From assembly GCA_904419315.1 (NCBI GenBank), contig CAJFQY010000006.1, positions 1 through 64,000 on the forward strand: a DNA stretch of 64,000 nt. The letters run 5' to 3'. This document shows, piece after piece, positions 16,204-23,643 of the stretch. The notes below the pieces were generated by a model. The model was not told the origin of the DNA, did not search any database, and worked only from the letters and a program-made list of their open reading frames with translations. Every line of letters begins with the position of its first letter. Position 1 is the stretch's first letter. This DNA comes from Zongyangia gallinarum (GTDB lineage Bacteria; Bacillota; Clostridia; Oscillospirales; Ruminococcaceae). The position numbers and the translations under genes were made by a program.

Positions 16204-16953
16204 TTAATAGCCAAGTCCAGCGACCCAGCTTTGAATGTCGCCTTGGGAGGAAGCGGCCTCCTCTTCATAGCAATCAAAAATATTGTCGGAAATCACTGCA
16301 TTGGGCGTTGCCTCTGTAATCTGCTCCACACTATTGGCAAGGCCGCCAGTGCCGTGGGAACAGAATAGATATACCTGTTTACCAGAAAGGTCATTCTCTT
16401 CCAAGAAGGAAAGCAGGGCCATCGGCACGCCGTACCACCAGTTGGGATACCCTAAAAACACAGTATCATACTGATCTAGATTTTCAACATTTCCCCTCAG
16501 CTCTGGACGGGCATTGTCTCCCCTCTCCTGGTTGGCCCTGGCCAGACACTGATCCCAATCACTGGGATAGGGTTCAGTAACCTGAATAGAGAATAGGTCT
16601 CCTCCAGTTTCCTCCTGTACCCAGCCAGCCAACTGCTGTACATTCCCGGGGGCAACTACACTGGGCGAAGCAACAGCATCCACATCCTCTGCCAGGATCG
16701 CATTGTCTGCCCAGGAAAAATAAGCTACCAGGATATTGCTGGTTTCCCCTTCATCTTCCCCTCCAGCAGCGGATGATCCTGACTGCGAACTGGAAGTCTC
16801 TCCCTCTGCATCACTGTCATTCGGTTCTGCCTGCTCAGACACTGTTACACCCTCTTTAGAGGTTTCAGAACTATCCTGACCTTTTGTTGTTCCACATGCT
16901 GAAAGAGAGAGGATCATTGTTATTGCTAAAATAATCGAAAGGAATCTTTTCAT
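16204..16953 (-). CDS. Flavodoxin lipoprotein
   Basis: About 249 residues: a lipoprotein signal (LSAC), a Ser/Glu/Gly-rich linker (about residues 25-70) and a flavodoxin domain with NILVAYFSWADNA, YDTVFLGYPNWWYGVP and an FCSHGTGG segment. It should be tethered outside the membrane. AAGGAGG lies seven bases before ATG 16953. It is the first gene of the group and has its own promoter. Function unknown; extracytoplasmic electron transfer is a reasonable guess. Confidence 0.85.
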   Translation of the reverse strand: MKRFLSIILAITMILSLSACGTTKGQDSSETSKEGVTVSEQAEPNDSDAEGETSSSQSGSSAAGGEDEGETSNILVAYFSWADNAILAEDVDAVASPSVVAPGNVQQLAGWVQEETGGDLFSIQVTEPYPSDWDQCLARANQERGDNARPELRGNVENLDQYDTVFLGYPNWWYGVPMALLSFLEENDLSGKQVYLFCSHGTGGLANSVEQITEATPNAVISDNIFDCYEEEAASSQGDIQSWVAGLGY

Positions 16954-17045
16954 TTGCAATCCTCCTTGTTTGTTTATTGCCGCAGGAAATCCCTAGGTAA
17001 TCTGCGGTTTCCTTGCGAGAAAAAGGCTTTAGGATTTCTGATTTC

Positions 17046-17074
17046 ATTATAAGTCTCTGTTTCTTCAATGTCTA
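17046..17074 (-). promoter_or_regulatory. Promoter of the flavodoxin/lipoprotein group
   Basis: On the minus strand TAGACA (17069-17074), 17-base spacer, TATAAT (17046-17051). Confidence 0.75.
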
Positions 17075-17120
17075 ATACCTATTTTTTATCTTTTGTTATA
17101 CAAATTAAGTATTGATAAGC

Positions 17121-17164
17121 TCATAAAAAGATCTCCTAGACAAAACTAGGAGATCTTTTTATGA
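17121..17164. terminator. Bidirectional terminator, 19-bp perfect stem
   Basis: Arms 17121-17139 and 17146-17164 are perfect complements around ACAAAA. It follows the TauE/SafE genes on the minus strand and insulates the flavodoxin promoter. Confidence 0.88.
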
Positions 17165-17229
17165 ACTATAAACCTGATGATACTTCTTGTACTACGCAAA
17201 AATACCCAGTTTTTTTCTAAAATCCCTTT

Positions 17230-17688
17230 CTATTCCAGGGTATTTTCCTCCTGATGTATCTTTCCTTGCCCCTCTCCCACCGAGGGAACAGGATGAATTC
17301 TTTTGGGCTTCTCCCCTTCCCCTTTGTCTTTGAAAAACAGTTCCTTGGCTCCGATAAATAGCAGGAAAATAGCGAAGAGCCGGCGCAGCATATCCTCCCC
17401 TACAAAAAGAGCTGTCTGATATCCTAAGAAAACGCCGGCATATCCGAAGATTGTGACCCAAAGCACTACTTTCCAGTTGACCAGCTTGTTTTTAGTATGC
17501 ATAATCAGAGCAATGACAGCAATAGGCATAAAAAAGATGAGGTTAATGGTCTGGGCCTCCAACTGGGCCACACCGGCAAATGCCGTCAGATAGAGCAGGA
17601 GGATGCCTCCCCCACCCATACCCATGGCGCTGATGGTGCCAGCCAGGAGGGCCGTGATCGAAGTAAGCAGAATATCCGTCCAACTCAT
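17230..17688 (-). CDS. TauE/SafE-type exporter, second half
   Basis: 152 residues. The N-terminal half of the TauE fold is visible: a glycine-rich GTISAMGMGGGG segment in helix 1, then three or four membrane helices to about residue 125. A charged cytoplasmic tail of about 30 residues follows. Family members export sulfite, sulfoacetate or other organic anions. The ATG overlaps the stop of the upstream half as ATGA, so the two are translated together and probably form a heteromeric carrier. Confidence 0.82.
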   Translation of the reverse strand: MSWTDILLTSITALLAGTISAMGMGGGGILLLYLTAFAGVAQLEAQTINLIFFMPIAVIALIMHTKNKLVNWKVVLWVTIFGYAGVFLGYQTALFVGEDMLRRLFAIFLLFIGAKELFFKDKGEGEKPKRIHPVPSVGEGQGKIHQEENTLE

Positions 17689-18053
17689 CGCATCAACAGC
17701 CGGATAGCGGAAAAGATGATAAGGGCTCCGAAAAGCCTCCGCAACAGCGTCTGGGGGATTTTGGGCAGAAGCCAGGCGCCCAATAGTCCCCCCGCAATGC
17801 CGCCAGGGATATAGAAGATCCAATCGATAAATGCAAGCTGGGTTTTCCCCATATAAAGCCAAAGGCTGAAAAGGCTGAGAAAAAAGATGACTGCAATAGA
17901 GGTGGCGTGGGCTTTTTTTACCTCTAGGCCATTTGCTTTGAGAAAGGGTACTGCTACCATGCCGCCTCCCGATCCAAAAATTCCGTTGAGGAATCCAATG
18001 GCTATTCCAATGAGGGCAGTCGCTATCTTTTTCCCCTTCTTTATCTTTTCCAA
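17685..18053 (-). CDS. TauE/SafE-type exporter, first half
   Basis: 122 residues with about four membrane helices and the family motif GFLNGIFGSGGGMVAVPFL at the N-terminus. It starts at a TTG (18053) eight bases after GGAGG; no ATG is available. Normal TauE/SafE proteins are about 250 residues with two such halves fused; here they are two genes. Whether this is an ancestral split arrangement or a later event cannot be told from one sequence. Confidence 0.82.
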   Translation of the reverse strand: MEKIKKGKKIATALIGIAIGFLNGIFGSGGGMVAVPFLKANGLEVKKAHATSIAVIFFLSLFSLWLYMGKTQLAFIDWIFYIPGGIAGGLLGAWLLPKIPQTLLRRLFGALIIFSAIRLLMR

Positions 18054-18096
18054 CCGGCCTCCTCCTTTCTTTCGGAATCAAGCCGTCCGGCAAAAC

Positions 18097-18154
18097 AAAA
18101 CTGCTGGCTTTAGTATTTCCTGTTTTTCTTAGGAAATGACAAGCCAGCAGTTTT
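18097..18154. terminator. Terminator between tcdA and the TauE/SafE genes
   Basis: Perfect 14-bp outer arms (18097-18110 and 18141-18154) with an internal ATTTCCT/AGGAAAT hairpin. A and T runs flank it. It lies downstream of tcdA. Confidence 0.8.
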
Positions 18155-18165
18155 AACTTTTTTAT

Positions 18166-18882
18166 TCAGATCAAATTTAATAAAAACCGAACCGCGTAAG
18201 AGGCCAGAAAATATCCGGCCGCAGGAGGCACAAAAGCAGTGCTGCCCGGTGAGTGACGTCCCTGTGGAGAGTCGGGGGCGCACACCGCCTCCATCGGCTG
18301 CTCCCTGCTGAAAAGCACCGGTGTATGTTCAATCCCTCTGCGTCTTAATTCCCGCCGCATGACCCGGGCCAAGGGGCATCCGCATCCGACAGTATCTGCA
18401 ATATCCCCTAAAACAAGCTGGGAGGGGTCTATCCGGTTTCCTGTCCCAAGACAGGTTATCATGCCTATCCCTTGATTGCGGCACTCTGTGGCCAAATCTA
18501 GCTTGGCTGTGACCGTATCAATGGCGTCCACCACAAAATCGGGATGATAGTCATAGAGAAAGTCCCGATTTTCCGGCAAATAGAATTCCTCACGTAGTGT
18601 CAGCTCCAGGCCGGGATTAATATCTAAAAAGCGCTCCCTGAGTACCTGTGTCTTTTGCATCCCCAGTGCGCTGTGGGTAGACACCAGCTGGCGGTTGAGG
18701 TTGGTCAAATCCACTGTATCGTGATCCACCAGCATCAGATGCCCTACGCCTGATCGAACCAAGGCTTCGGCCGCAGCGCTTCCCACGCCGCCCAGCCCCA
18801 AAACCGCTACCCGGCTGTGGGCCAACTTCTCCAGCCCCTCGCCGCCAAGCAGTAGCTCTGTCCGGGAAAGCCAATGTTCCAT
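18166..18882 (-). CDS. tcdA: tRNA threonylcarbamoyladenosine dehydratase
   Basis: 238 residues with the ThiF/E1-like adenylating fold: GLGGVGSAAAEALVRSG nucleotide loop near residue 30, VDHDTVDLTNLNRQ near 55, a DAIDTV segment near 120 and a CGCPLARVMRRELR block near 172. It converts t6A37 of tRNA into its cyclic form using ATP. GTGAGGA precedes the ATG. The gene lies directly behind a 6S-like RNA, as its homologue does in B. subtilis. Confidence 0.92.
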   Translation of the reverse strand: MEHWLSRTELLLGGEGLEKLAHSRVAVLGLGGVGSAAAEALVRSGVGHLMLVDHDTVDLTNLNRQLVSTHSALGMQKTQVLRERFLDINPGLELTLREEFYLPENRDFLYDYHPDFVVDAIDTVTAKLDLATECRNQGIGMITCLGTGNRIDPSQLVLGDIADTVGCGCPLARVMRRELRRRGIEHTPVLFSREQPMEAVCAPDSPQGRHSPGSTAFVPPAAGYFLASYAVRFLLNLI

Positions 18883-18899
18883 GGAGATTCCTCACTTTC

Positions 18900-19129
18900 A
18901 AAAAATGGGCATAAATATACCCCACAAAGCCGCCATGTGACTGTATGAAAACCCGTCATTACAACAGGGTGGGTGCCATCCCAGCAGTTTCACGCTCCCT
19001 TCATCCGCCAAAGCGGGAGGTCTGCAATCTGCTACCGGAGTCTAGCTCCCTTTTCATCAAGTGTTGGATTATATATGGTCACACTTTATCGCACTTCGCA
19101 GGGTGTATTTGTCTCAGTTTGTTTGTGAT
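18900..19129 (-). ncRNA. ssrS: Probable 6S RNA
   Basis: A TATAAT box (19136-19141) with TTGTGT 18 bases upstream (19160-19165) drives a ~230-nt transcript without reading frame, ending at a T run near 18900. Its ends pair over 17 positions: 19094-19110 with 18913-18929, one mismatch. GTGTGAC then pairs with GTCACAT further in. The middle contains small bubble hairpins and an apical stem with CCGC-TTTG-GCGG. This long rod with a central bubble is the 6S RNA layout. B. subtilis 6S-1 also sits beside tcdA (yrvM). Ends are approximate. Confidence 0.75.
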
Positions 19130-19135
19130 GTTCCT

Positions 19136-19165
19136 ATTATACCACAGGTCATACAGATTACACAA
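19136..19165 (-). promoter_or_regulatory. Promoter of the 6S-like RNA
   Basis: Minus strand TTGTGT (19160-19165), 18-base spacer, TATAAT (19136-19141). Confidence 0.65.
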
Positions 19166-19175
19166 TGGAAATCCT

Positions 19176-19478
19176 TTACGATTCCTGAATATCGTAATAT
19201 TCATCCAAACGATCGAGGAAAATTTCAGACACTTTGTTAAATTCCTCTTCGTCCTCAATGGCCACCAGGAACTCTTCTTCCCCTTCCATCTCGGATTTGA
19301 GCAGAATCAATTCCCCATCGTCTTCCACCGCATCCTCCGCGTCGTCATATACGGGGATCAATGCGATGTAGCGATCGTCCTCTATTTCCAGGGTGTCTAT
19401 GACCTCAAACTGGTGCTCTACTCCTTCGTCATCCACCAGTGTCAACAGGTCTGGGCCAAACTCCATCTCTTCCGGCAT
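19176..19478 (-). CDS. DUF1292 (YrzB-like) acidic protein
   Basis: 100 residues, very rich in Asp and Glu. It begins MPEEMEFGPDLLTLVDDEG and contains the EHQFEVIDTLEIEDDRYIALIP block that defines DUF1292. Function is unknown; family members in Firmicutes often lie beside ruvX (yqgF), but here ruvX is 7 kb away. The start at 19478 follows AAAGGAG; the longer frame upstream has no ribosome site. Confidence 0.85.
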   Translation of the reverse strand: MPEEMEFGPDLLTLVDDEGVEHQFEVIDTLEIEDDRYIALIPVYDDAEDAVEDDGELILLKSEMEGEEEFLVAIEDEEEFNKVSEIFLDRLDEYYDIQES

Positions 19479-19617
19479 GCCAATCAACTCCTTTGGTTCT
19501 AGTTTTATCAGCGAGCGATGTAATATGAGTTTAATGCAATTGCCCTCGCCTGTCAATCCGTACACAAAGACTCCATACTTAATTTACAAAATATATGATT
19601 TTAGTTCAAAAAAACTA

Positions 19618-19646
19618 TTGACATTATCTATAGTGTATGGTATATT
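19618..19646 (+). promoter_or_regulatory. Consensus promoter with no intact gene behind it
   Basis: Exact TTGACA (19618-19623), 17-base spacer, TATATT (19641-19646). A CTATA ... TATAG inverted repeat overlaps the spacer and -10, of the kind used by MerR-type regulators, and AGGAAGGA follows. No complete reading frame starts behind it. Confidence 0.6.
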
Positions 19647-19649
19647 ATA

Positions 19650-20600
19650 GTCACAGGAAGGAAATAAAGATCATCTAACAACATAGTATCTGAAAGATGG
19701 TGAATGAGATCATACCAAAGGGATTTGGAAAGGTCGAACCATTGTCCGAGAAAGATGACTCACTGTAAATGGGATGGTCATTTCCTCCGAAAAGTATCTG
19801 AAGGCAATGAAGGCCAATAAAAAGGCAGCATTGTCAAAAGGGATACTGATTGAATGATAAGAAAGGGAGGCGGTACCCATGTACGAAGAAATGCCAGGAA
19901 ATTTAGTTGCGTTCCATAGATATATGGGCAGCGCTCGATAACATAATCTGCAATAAAGCGTTAAACCAAAAGTATGAAACATTTCGAGAAGAAGCATGTT
20001 CAAACGGTTAACAGACAACGGAGTCATTTTCCGATTGAGATTATGCAAAAGGCTGTATCTTCTGTAAAGAAAGAAGATTCCATTTTATCTTTGGAACGTG
20101 AAGAATTGCCGAGAGGTTTTCTTTCCATATAAGAAAAATCGAAAGTGGTGAATCCCATGAAATAGCTAAGGCAGCAGAAAAAACTGCCGAATCGGATAAA
20201 ATTAAAAAAATCCGAGGGATAAAGAAATCGAATGGAGCATTAGTCCAATGTAATATTTGATGTTTATCCTGTTATTTCAGCAACGTGAATTCTTGCAAAA
20301 AGAAGCGTAAGCCTTGTATTGAATCAGATCAGCATTACAAGCGGCAAATGAAATTGCTCACGTAAAGCAGTGAAATGAGATCAATGCGAAACTTGCATCT
20401 TCCCGTTATCACAATAAGGTGATAAATAGTTCTACTTGTAGAAAGATAAATAAAGAATGGTTTATCTTTAAGAAAGCTAAGTATAAAATAAGCAGTGTTT
20501 CCTGTTTAAACTATGAAAGGTAATCCACAAGTAAGAAGCCGCAAGTAGTTGCTGAGAGATTTCAAAGGGAAACCAAGCAAAGACAAATTTAAATTTAATA
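19650..20600 (+). pseudogene. Decayed coding region, identity unknown
   Basis: About 950 bases, AT-richer than its neighbours, with no frame longer than about 110 codons on either strand. Fragments look protein-like but are split between frames. One reads EIIPKGFGKVEPLSEKDDSL and then stops. MYEEMPGNLVAFHRYMGSA follows from 19879 in another frame, then LDNIICNKALNQKYETFREE in the first frame again, and later EIAKAAEKTAESDKIKK. This suggests one or more genes destroyed by frameshifts and stops, possibly from a mobile element. No family was recognised and the limits are approximate. Confidence 0.5.
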
Positions 20601-20612
20601 TCTAATGAAATA

Positions 20613-20655
20613 AAAACAAACCGCAATGGTGAAAGCTGTTGCGGTTTGTTTTTTA
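20613..20655 (+). terminator. Terminator after the decayed region
   Basis: Perfect 14-bp arms 20613-20626 and 20639-20652 followed by further T. It separates the debris from the cyclophilin gene. Confidence 0.82.
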
Positions 20656-20798
20656 TCCTCCTCCCCTATTTTATTTCACAATTTGTTTATTTTGTTTTCT
20701 TGTGCCTTCCTCTCTTTTGCTGTATAATGAAAGTCACCGTTCAAAAAGGCGTATGTTTTCCCACATCCGCAAAAGAATATAATGAGGTGACGAACCAT

Positions 20799-21698
20799 AT
20801 GAAAAGAATCTTATCAGCAGTCTTAGCCGCAGTGATGGCCTTCTCCTTGGCCGGCTGTTCCAGCGACAACGGATCATCCTCTTCCTCCGGATCAGAGAGC
20901 TCACAGGCTCAGGCTCCAGAGTTTACCCCAGGAGATCCTATCCAGCTCAAACAGTTTGAGGATCCCCAGCCGGGTGAGGAAATTGCCATCATTAAAACCA
21001 ATATGGGCGACATTACCGTCCGCTTCTTCAAGGATGAGGCTCCTAAAGCGGTAGAAAACTTCATTACCCATGCCAAGGAAGGCTATTATGACGGTCTCAC
21101 CTTCCACCGGGTTATCAACGACTTTATGATCCAGGGCGGTGATCCCAAGGGTGATGGTACCGGCGGAGAAAGCATTTGGGGTACAGAGTTTGAGGACGAG
21201 TTTTCCGATAATCTCCATAATTTCCGCGGTGCTTTATCCATGGCAAATGCAGGAACCAACACCAACGGCAGCCAGTTCTTCATCGTCCAGTCCTCCCAAA
21301 AGCCTACCACGGCTGAGGAGGAAGAAGCTTTTCTTCAGAACGTCTACTTCAACAAGTTGGTAGCCCAGGCAAATCAGCGTCTCTACGAGAAATTCTCCAC
21401 CGAGGAAAGCGTGGATGTAGATGCCTATAATGCGGAGGCAGAAAAAGAAAATGCCGCGATCCAGGCTGCGGTCAATGCGGGCGTACCGGAAGAGGCGCGA
21501 GAATATTATCAGTCCGTCATTGACAAGTATAAGGAAGTGGGCGGCACTCCCAACCTGGATAACAAGCATACCGTCTTTGGCCAGGTCATCGAAGGGATGG
21601 ACATTGTAGATCAAATTGCCGCTGTGGAAACCGATGACAACGACAAGCCCACCGAAGATGTCATCATCAATTCCATTGAGATCACAACCTATGCATAG
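20799..21698 (+). CDS. Peptidyl-prolyl isomerase lipoprotein, cyclophilin type
   Basis: 299 residues: a lipoprotein signal ending LAGC (Cys20), a Ser-rich linker, then a cyclophilin domain with EAPKAVENFITHAKEGYYDG, FHRVINDFMIQGGDPKGDGTGG and SQFFIVQ. About 90 residues rich in charged amino acids are inserted before the last block (HTVFGQVIEGMDIVDQI), a known feature of clostridial surface PPIases. It should assist folding outside the membrane. ATG 20799 follows GAGGTGA; the frame open upstream is non-coding. Confidence 0.9.
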   Translation: MKRILSAVLAAVMAFSLAGCSSDNGSSSSSGSESSQAQAPEFTPGDPIQLKQFEDPQPGEEIAIIKTNMGDITVRFFKDEAPKAVENFITHAKEGYYDGLTFHRVINDFMIQGGDPKGDGTGGESIWGTEFEDEFSDNLHNFRGALSMANAGTNTNGSQFFIVQSSQKPTTAEEEEAFLQNVYFNKLVAQANQRLYEKFSTEESVDVDAYNAEAEKENAAIQAAVNAGVPEEAREYYQSVIDKYKEVGGTPNLDNKHTVFGQVIEGMDIVDQIAAVETDDNDKPTEDVIINSIEITTYA

Positions 21699-21700
21699 AA

Positions 21701-21728
21701 GAAAAAGCGCCGTTAACGGCGCTTTTTC
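21701..21728. terminator. Bidirectional terminator
   Basis: A 28-base perfect palindrome (GAAAAAGCGCCGTT and its complement) between the convergent PPIase and AEC transporter genes. Confidence 0.88.
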
Positions 21729-22643
21729 TCAAATATGCCAGATAACCACCAAAGTGGTGACAACAATAATGCTGATACAGATGGAAATGGAATTGATAAC
21801 TCCCGCTACCGAAACATCCCCACCTAACTTTTCGGTAAACACCGGCGCCATACAGGGAATGGGTGAAAAGGATACAATCACCAAAACATGTCTAACCTCC
21901 TCCGAAAAAGGCAGCAGGAAAAAAGAAACAAGGGCCAAAGCTGTGGCGCAGGTAAATCGTAGGCCTACATTGGTAAGAACCCGTTTGATCTTTTTATGAT
22001 CCAGATGAAACTCAAAAATCAAGCCAATCAGGAGCATAGAAAGAAAGGTGTTGGCGGAGCCAAAAGTTCCGGTGATGTCGTAGACAAAATCGGGAAACCT
22101 GAGTCCCGCAAAGGCCATGATCAGCATCAACATATAGGCATCAAAGGGTATAGAAGAAAAGAGCCTGTAAAAGAAGTATTTGGGTGATTGGTTCTTCCCT
22201 TTGCCTGCAAACTGGGCCGCCACCGCATAGGTCCCGCCGGTGGACATGATAGAGTTGCCCGCATCAAACATGCCGGTGACAATGACCCCAAAGGAGCCCA
22301 TAAAGCTTTGTACATAGGGCATGGTAAAGCAGCCGATGTTAAAGCCCGAATAGTTGAGAATATTAAACGCTTTATCAATCCCGTCCATCTTCCTGGCCAT
22401 AAAATAACCTACTCCCGCCATAAAAAGGTTGGCGCATAAGCCAAGAAGGATAATCCCCATCAAGGAGGGATCCATAGAAAAATCGTCAAAGCTGGTGATG
22501 ATAACGGCAGGCAATGTCAAATGCATAATGATCTTCATGACAATCCGGTAATCGGTAGCACAGAACAATCCCACTTTTTTAAGGCCATAGCCTGCGGCGA
22601 TGATCAGTACAAAACTGAGTGCCTTTACCAAAATGGCAAACAT
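21729..22643 (-). CDS. AEC (auxin efflux carrier) family transporter
   Basis: 304 residues with about ten membrane helices in two five-helix halves, and the pattern of the AEC family: a TLPAVIITSF segment in the first half, and the conserved late SPIPCMAPVFTEKLG segment. Bacterial members carry malate, malonate or other small organic acids; the substrate here is unknown. A stand-alone gene. Confidence 0.85.
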   Translation of the reverse strand: MFAILVKALSFVLIIAAGYGLKKVGLFCATDYRIVMKIIMHLTLPAVIITSFDDFSMDPSLMGIILLGLCANLFMAGVGYFMARKMDGIDKAFNILNYSGFNIGCFTMPYVQSFMGSFGVIVTGMFDAGNSIMSTGGTYAVAAQFAGKGKNQSPKYFFYRLFSSIPFDAYMLMLIMAFAGLRFPDFVYDITGTFGSANTFLSMLLIGLIFEFHLDHKKIKRVLTNVGLRFTCATALALVSFFLLPFSEEVRHVLVIVSFSPIPCMAPVFTEKLGGDVSVAGVINSISICISIIVVTTLVVIWHI

Positions 22644-22717
22644 ATTGTTTTCCCCTCTTCTCTACAATACCGGGTCTGTATCTTACGGACCCGGCTTCTC
22701 CCCATTTTATCTATTTA

Positions 22718-23383
22718 TTATTTGAGCGGTAGCACATCCTTAAAAACGGCGGTATACAGTGGTGATATCATCTTATCCAGATGATAATGTCCGAAATACC
22801 AGCCCTTAAATTTCACCTGCTTTCCTATTTCATCCAGATAATCATGGAGGTTGTGGATGTCATGGCAGTCCATATCCAAAAAGGTTCTGACGGTGGAGGA
22901 AATCTCGTGGGTAACGATGTAATCCACCTCATTGCCACAAGCCTCCAGATTCTCCCTTCCCCTGGCAAAATCTTCTTCGCTGGGCATTTCCTGCGGCCAC
23001 CAAAGTTTGTTTTTCTCCCTGGACTCTATGTTCTCGCTTTCTCCCCCTCCAAAGGCGAAGATCTTTTTCCCCTCGATTTCGTAGACAACGCCACGCTGTA
23101 AATAGGAAAGATTGCCGCTGATATGGCGGGCGGGCGCGCCGCCCAGCTCAAAGAGCTCATAGTCAAAAAGACGGTCAAAGTTTTCGTGGGTACCGTCTAC
23201 AAACAATATCTGGTAACGGCGCTTTCCAATCCATTTGAGAAGCTTTTGCTCCTTCTTGCCGCCATCCCACACAAAGCCGAAATCGCCGCACACGATCAGG
23301 GTATCCCCTTTTTTCAGCTTTTTGAGTTTTTTACTCTTAAATCGCTCCATGTCCCCGTGAAGGTCACCTGTCACATAAATCAA
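22718..23383 (-). CDS. Metallophosphoesterase
   Basis: About 221 residues with the calcineurin-like metal motifs: GDLHGD at the N-terminus, GDFGFVWD near 35, DGTHENFD near 62 (the GNHE equivalent), a VTHE segment near 155 and GHYHLD near 200. The start is probably the TTG at 23383, eight bases after GGGAGG; GTG 23389 is too close to it and there is no ATG. The physiological substrate is unknown. Confidence 0.82.
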   Translation of the reverse strand: MIYVTGDLHGDMERFKSKKLKKLKKGDTLIVCGDFGFVWDGGKKEQKLLKWIGKRRYQILFVDGTHENFDRLFDYELFELGGAPARHISGNLSYLQRGVVYEIEGKKIFAFGGGESENIESREKNKLWWPQEMPSEEDFARGRENLEACGNEVDYIVTHEISSTVRTFLDMDCHDIHNLHDYLDEIGKQVKFKGWYFGHYHLDKMISPLYTAVFKDVLPLK

Positions 23384-23420
23384 GGCCACGTCCTCCCTTT
23401 TCTTGGGCTTGTCACAAAAC

Positions 23421-23451
23421 ATGCCCCGCGGCCAGACTCCCCGCGGGGCAT
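23421..23451 (-). other. GC-rich hairpin upstream of the metallophosphoesterase gene
   Basis: Perfect 11-bp arms (23421-23431, 23441-23451) about 40 bases ahead of the start. GTTTTG follows on the minus strand, so it could be a weak terminator or attenuator. Confidence 0.45.
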
Positions 23452-23643
23452 ATGAATTTATTCTTATTGTATGCCTGTTCCCCGCAATTTGTCAAGAACC
23501 CTTCCATCGTGACGAATCCGGTAAAAAGAAGGAAATTTGGCTTTCTATTTCTGCCCATTTCTGGTATACTAATCATAAGTAGATTTTTCTTTGATGAACT
23601 GTTATTTTAAAATTCCGATATCATACTGCGGGAGAGAAAAGTT

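Noticed and set aside
16871..17068. 65-codon minus-strand frame ahead of the flavodoxin lipoprotein gene
   Set aside because: It overlaps the lipoprotein gene in another frame and starts at or before the mapped -10 box.
19710..20048. 112-codon minus-strand frame in the decayed region
   Set aside because: No ribosome site, unusual composition, opposite to the promoter and terminator of the unit; chance frame.
23421..23451. Hairpin considered as a terminator
   Set aside because: It is upstream of both neighbouring genes, so there is no transcript for it to end, except a leader; listed only as a hairpin.
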